Source: Paulinella micropora | Lineage: Eukaryota > Cercozoa > Imbricatea > Euglyphida > Paulinellidae | Length of the DNA stretch: 20,000 nt | NCBI GenBank assembly: GCA_019918135.1 | Contig: WBZZ01003838.1 | Span: forward strand, 245,001-265,000 | Reading direction: 5' to 3' | Shown here: positions 19,044-20,000 of the stretch, one piece after another | How the letters are laid out: every line of letters begins with the position of its first letter | Numbering within the stretch: the first letter of the stretch is position 1 | Notes under the pieces: generated by a model | Told to the model about the DNA's origin: nothing | The model's database searches: none | Seen by the model: the letters and a program-made list of their open reading frames with translations, nothing else | Made by a program: the position numbers and the translations under genes

Positions 19044-19287
19044 CGAGGCTGCCGTGGCTCGCCCGCAATCCAGCTGGGTGCACCTCGTCACAACCACTCA
19101 TCGGCGTGAGCTCATAGCTGTGTGCGACATAGGTACAAGAGCAAGAGCAGAAACAGTGTGCCAGCGTGGATGTGTGGGTGAGGCAGTGCGGTGAGGCAAA
19201 GCAGCGATGCCAGTCGAATCCCTGGAGACGGAACCTAGCATCAAAAACATCGTATAAGTCTACCCCAGGCCTCCATCCACCGAGTGG
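18305..19287 (-). repeat. Upstream tandem unit 1 (about 985 bp)
   Basis: This unit and the next share an ordered set of blocks: CTCGATAAA, GTGGGGTTATTTAAAGCTCAACCCTT (as GGGTTATTTAAAGC), CCGTAACCAGG, CACCCTGCGTCCGATA, GAGTCATCTACCGAGA, CCCTCCGCCAGAGCA, TTTCAAGGCTTGTGG, CGACAGTAGTTT and AGAGGCCACCCCGAGCCA. On the minus strand CTTTAAATAA is a TATA-like box near the downstream edge. Directly repeated units ahead of a LINE frame resemble the 5'UTR promoter monomers of mouse L1. Small frames inside show no domain. Confidence 0.7.
18963..19036. repeat. A30 followed by (GA)n
   Basis: Thirty A then about 22 GA repeats on the plus strand (TC repeats then T30 on the minus), inside upstream unit 1. The matching place in unit 2 lies beyond the window. 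Probably simple repeat expansion. Confidence 0.9.
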
Positions 19288-20000
19288 TGAGCTCGATAAA
19301 AGAAGACCCGAGTGGGGTTATTTAAAGCTCAACCCTTAAAAAAGCATAAACATGTACGCCGCCAGGAACCCAACAACAATAACATAGCAGCCAGGAACCC
19401 AACAACAATAACATAGCAGCCAGGAACCCAACAACAATAACATAGCACCCAGGAACCCAACAACAATAACATAGCAGCCAGGAACCCAACAACAATAACA
19501 TAGCTTCCGTAACCAGCCTTCAGGAACCCGCCTCAGTTACCCGCCCCCGTAACCAGGCCAGAGACGTGACGTACTATGCATCATTGAGGTGTCGTGGCAA
19601 GCCACCCTGCGTCCGATAGAAGCTACAAAAGAGTCATCTACCGAGAACACTAAGTGACAGGCCCGGTCACATGCACCCAACACGTCCCGACCCTCCGCCA
19701 GAGCATCCCCATGGCATCCGCAAAGTGAGCACGAGGGGTTCTGGGAGAGAGGGTGAGTCAGGAGCCCCGCGTCCAGGCAGTCGCTACTGTGGCAGTTGAG
19801 TGATTTCAAGGCTTGTGGAAATGTGTGGAGCCTGTCGCCTTCATTCCCACTCATACCGACAGTAGTTTAGTTAACCAACCTGTCCAGTGACCCACTGAGC
19901 CCAACCCCCTCCCTCAGATAACCCCCACCCCCCGCACCCCGAGTGATACCAGAGGCCACCCCGAGCCAGAGCCGTGAGCGTGGTGAGAGAGCTTCTCTCA
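19288..20000 (-). repeat. Upstream tandem unit 2 (cut by the window edge)
   Basis: Second copy of the upstream unit, clearly diverged from unit 1 by substitutions and small indels but collinear. It differs by carrying the 29-bp minisatellite near its downstream side. It runs off the window, so more units may follow. Confidence 0.7.
19362..19505. repeat. 29-bp minisatellite, five copies
   Basis: CCAGGAACCCAACAACAATA plus ACATAGCAG, starting at 19362, 19391, 19420, 19449 and 19478. Copies are nearly identical (one AGCACC for AGCAGC). It is inserted in upstream unit 2 where unit 1 has a short ACGTATGTATAGG stretch. Recent local amplification. Confidence 0.95.

Larger units (their letters stand above)
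13376..20000 (-). mobile_element. APE-type LINE (non-LTR retrotransposon), 5' end beyond the window
   Basis: Extent: (ATT)n-tailed 3' end at 13376, about 520 bp of 3' region, an uninterrupted 1464-codon frame (13897-18291), then at least 1.7 kb of upstream sequence made of two diverged tandem units. The element is at least 6.6 kb. The single long frame and complete endonuclease and reverse transcriptase motifs suggest a recent, perhaps active copy. The outer limit is uncertain: the tandem units could instead be host DNA beside a shorter element. Confidence 0.8.

Noticed and set aside
19362..19505. CRISPR-like array
   Set aside because: The 29-bp units are directly adjacent with no unique spacers, and the genome is eukaryotic.
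18501..19854. Frames of 62-114 aa in the upstream tandem units
   Set aside because: They are not conserved in frame between the two units, so they do not look coding.

Overview
This window is a transposon-rich piece of a eukaryotic nuclear genome. I see no host protein-coding gene. The signs are dense trinucleotide microsatellites, tRNA-derived short retroelements, a non-LTR retrotransposon (LINE) with an intact 1464-codon reading frame, and no operon-like gene packing. The high-GC LINE frame beside AT-rich (AAT)n tracts would fit an alga or other protist, but also some invertebrates. I cannot name the organism.

Positions 1-13375 form a nest of short mobile elements separated by (AAT)n, i.e. 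(ATT)n on the minus strand. I resolve four families. Family A is a tRNA-headed SINE of about 230-270 bp with 14 copies. Family B is a 170-bp element with 6 copies. Family C is a 5'-truncated element of up to 484 bp with 4 copies. Family H is a long composite element (791-1430 bp, 3 copies plus one end fragment) made of internal tandem repeats between conserved ends. Every copy of every family lies on the minus strand. A, B and C keep a fixed 3' end that runs into (ATT)n. A and C have variable 5' ends, as expected from target-primed reverse transcription. H has Helitron-like termini (5'-TC, CTAG-3', inserted between A and T, no target duplication). Positions 11241-12514 break the nest with a long TTC-type pyrimidine tract and about 900 bp of unique sequence holding a small foldback element.

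Positions 13376-20000 hold one LINE on the minus strand. Its protein has a basic, possibly RNA-binding N-terminal part, an APE-type endonuclease, a reverse transcriptase with the YADD catalytic motif, and a C-terminal Cys/His cluster. Its 3' end also runs into (ATT)n and shares a GGAGGC-N2-ATGT motif and spacing with families A and C (B in altered form). Upstream of the frame are two diverged, roughly 1-kb tandem units that look like 5'UTR/promoter monomers.

The simplest reading is a self-feeding colony. A LINE of this type supplies the enzymes; short families carrying its 3' recognition sequence are copied by it; each insertion adds a fresh (ATT)n tail, which is the target for the next insertion in the same orientation. 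The shared 3' ends, uniform orientation and variable 5' truncations are seen in the sequence. The enzyme-substrate link and the target preference are inference.
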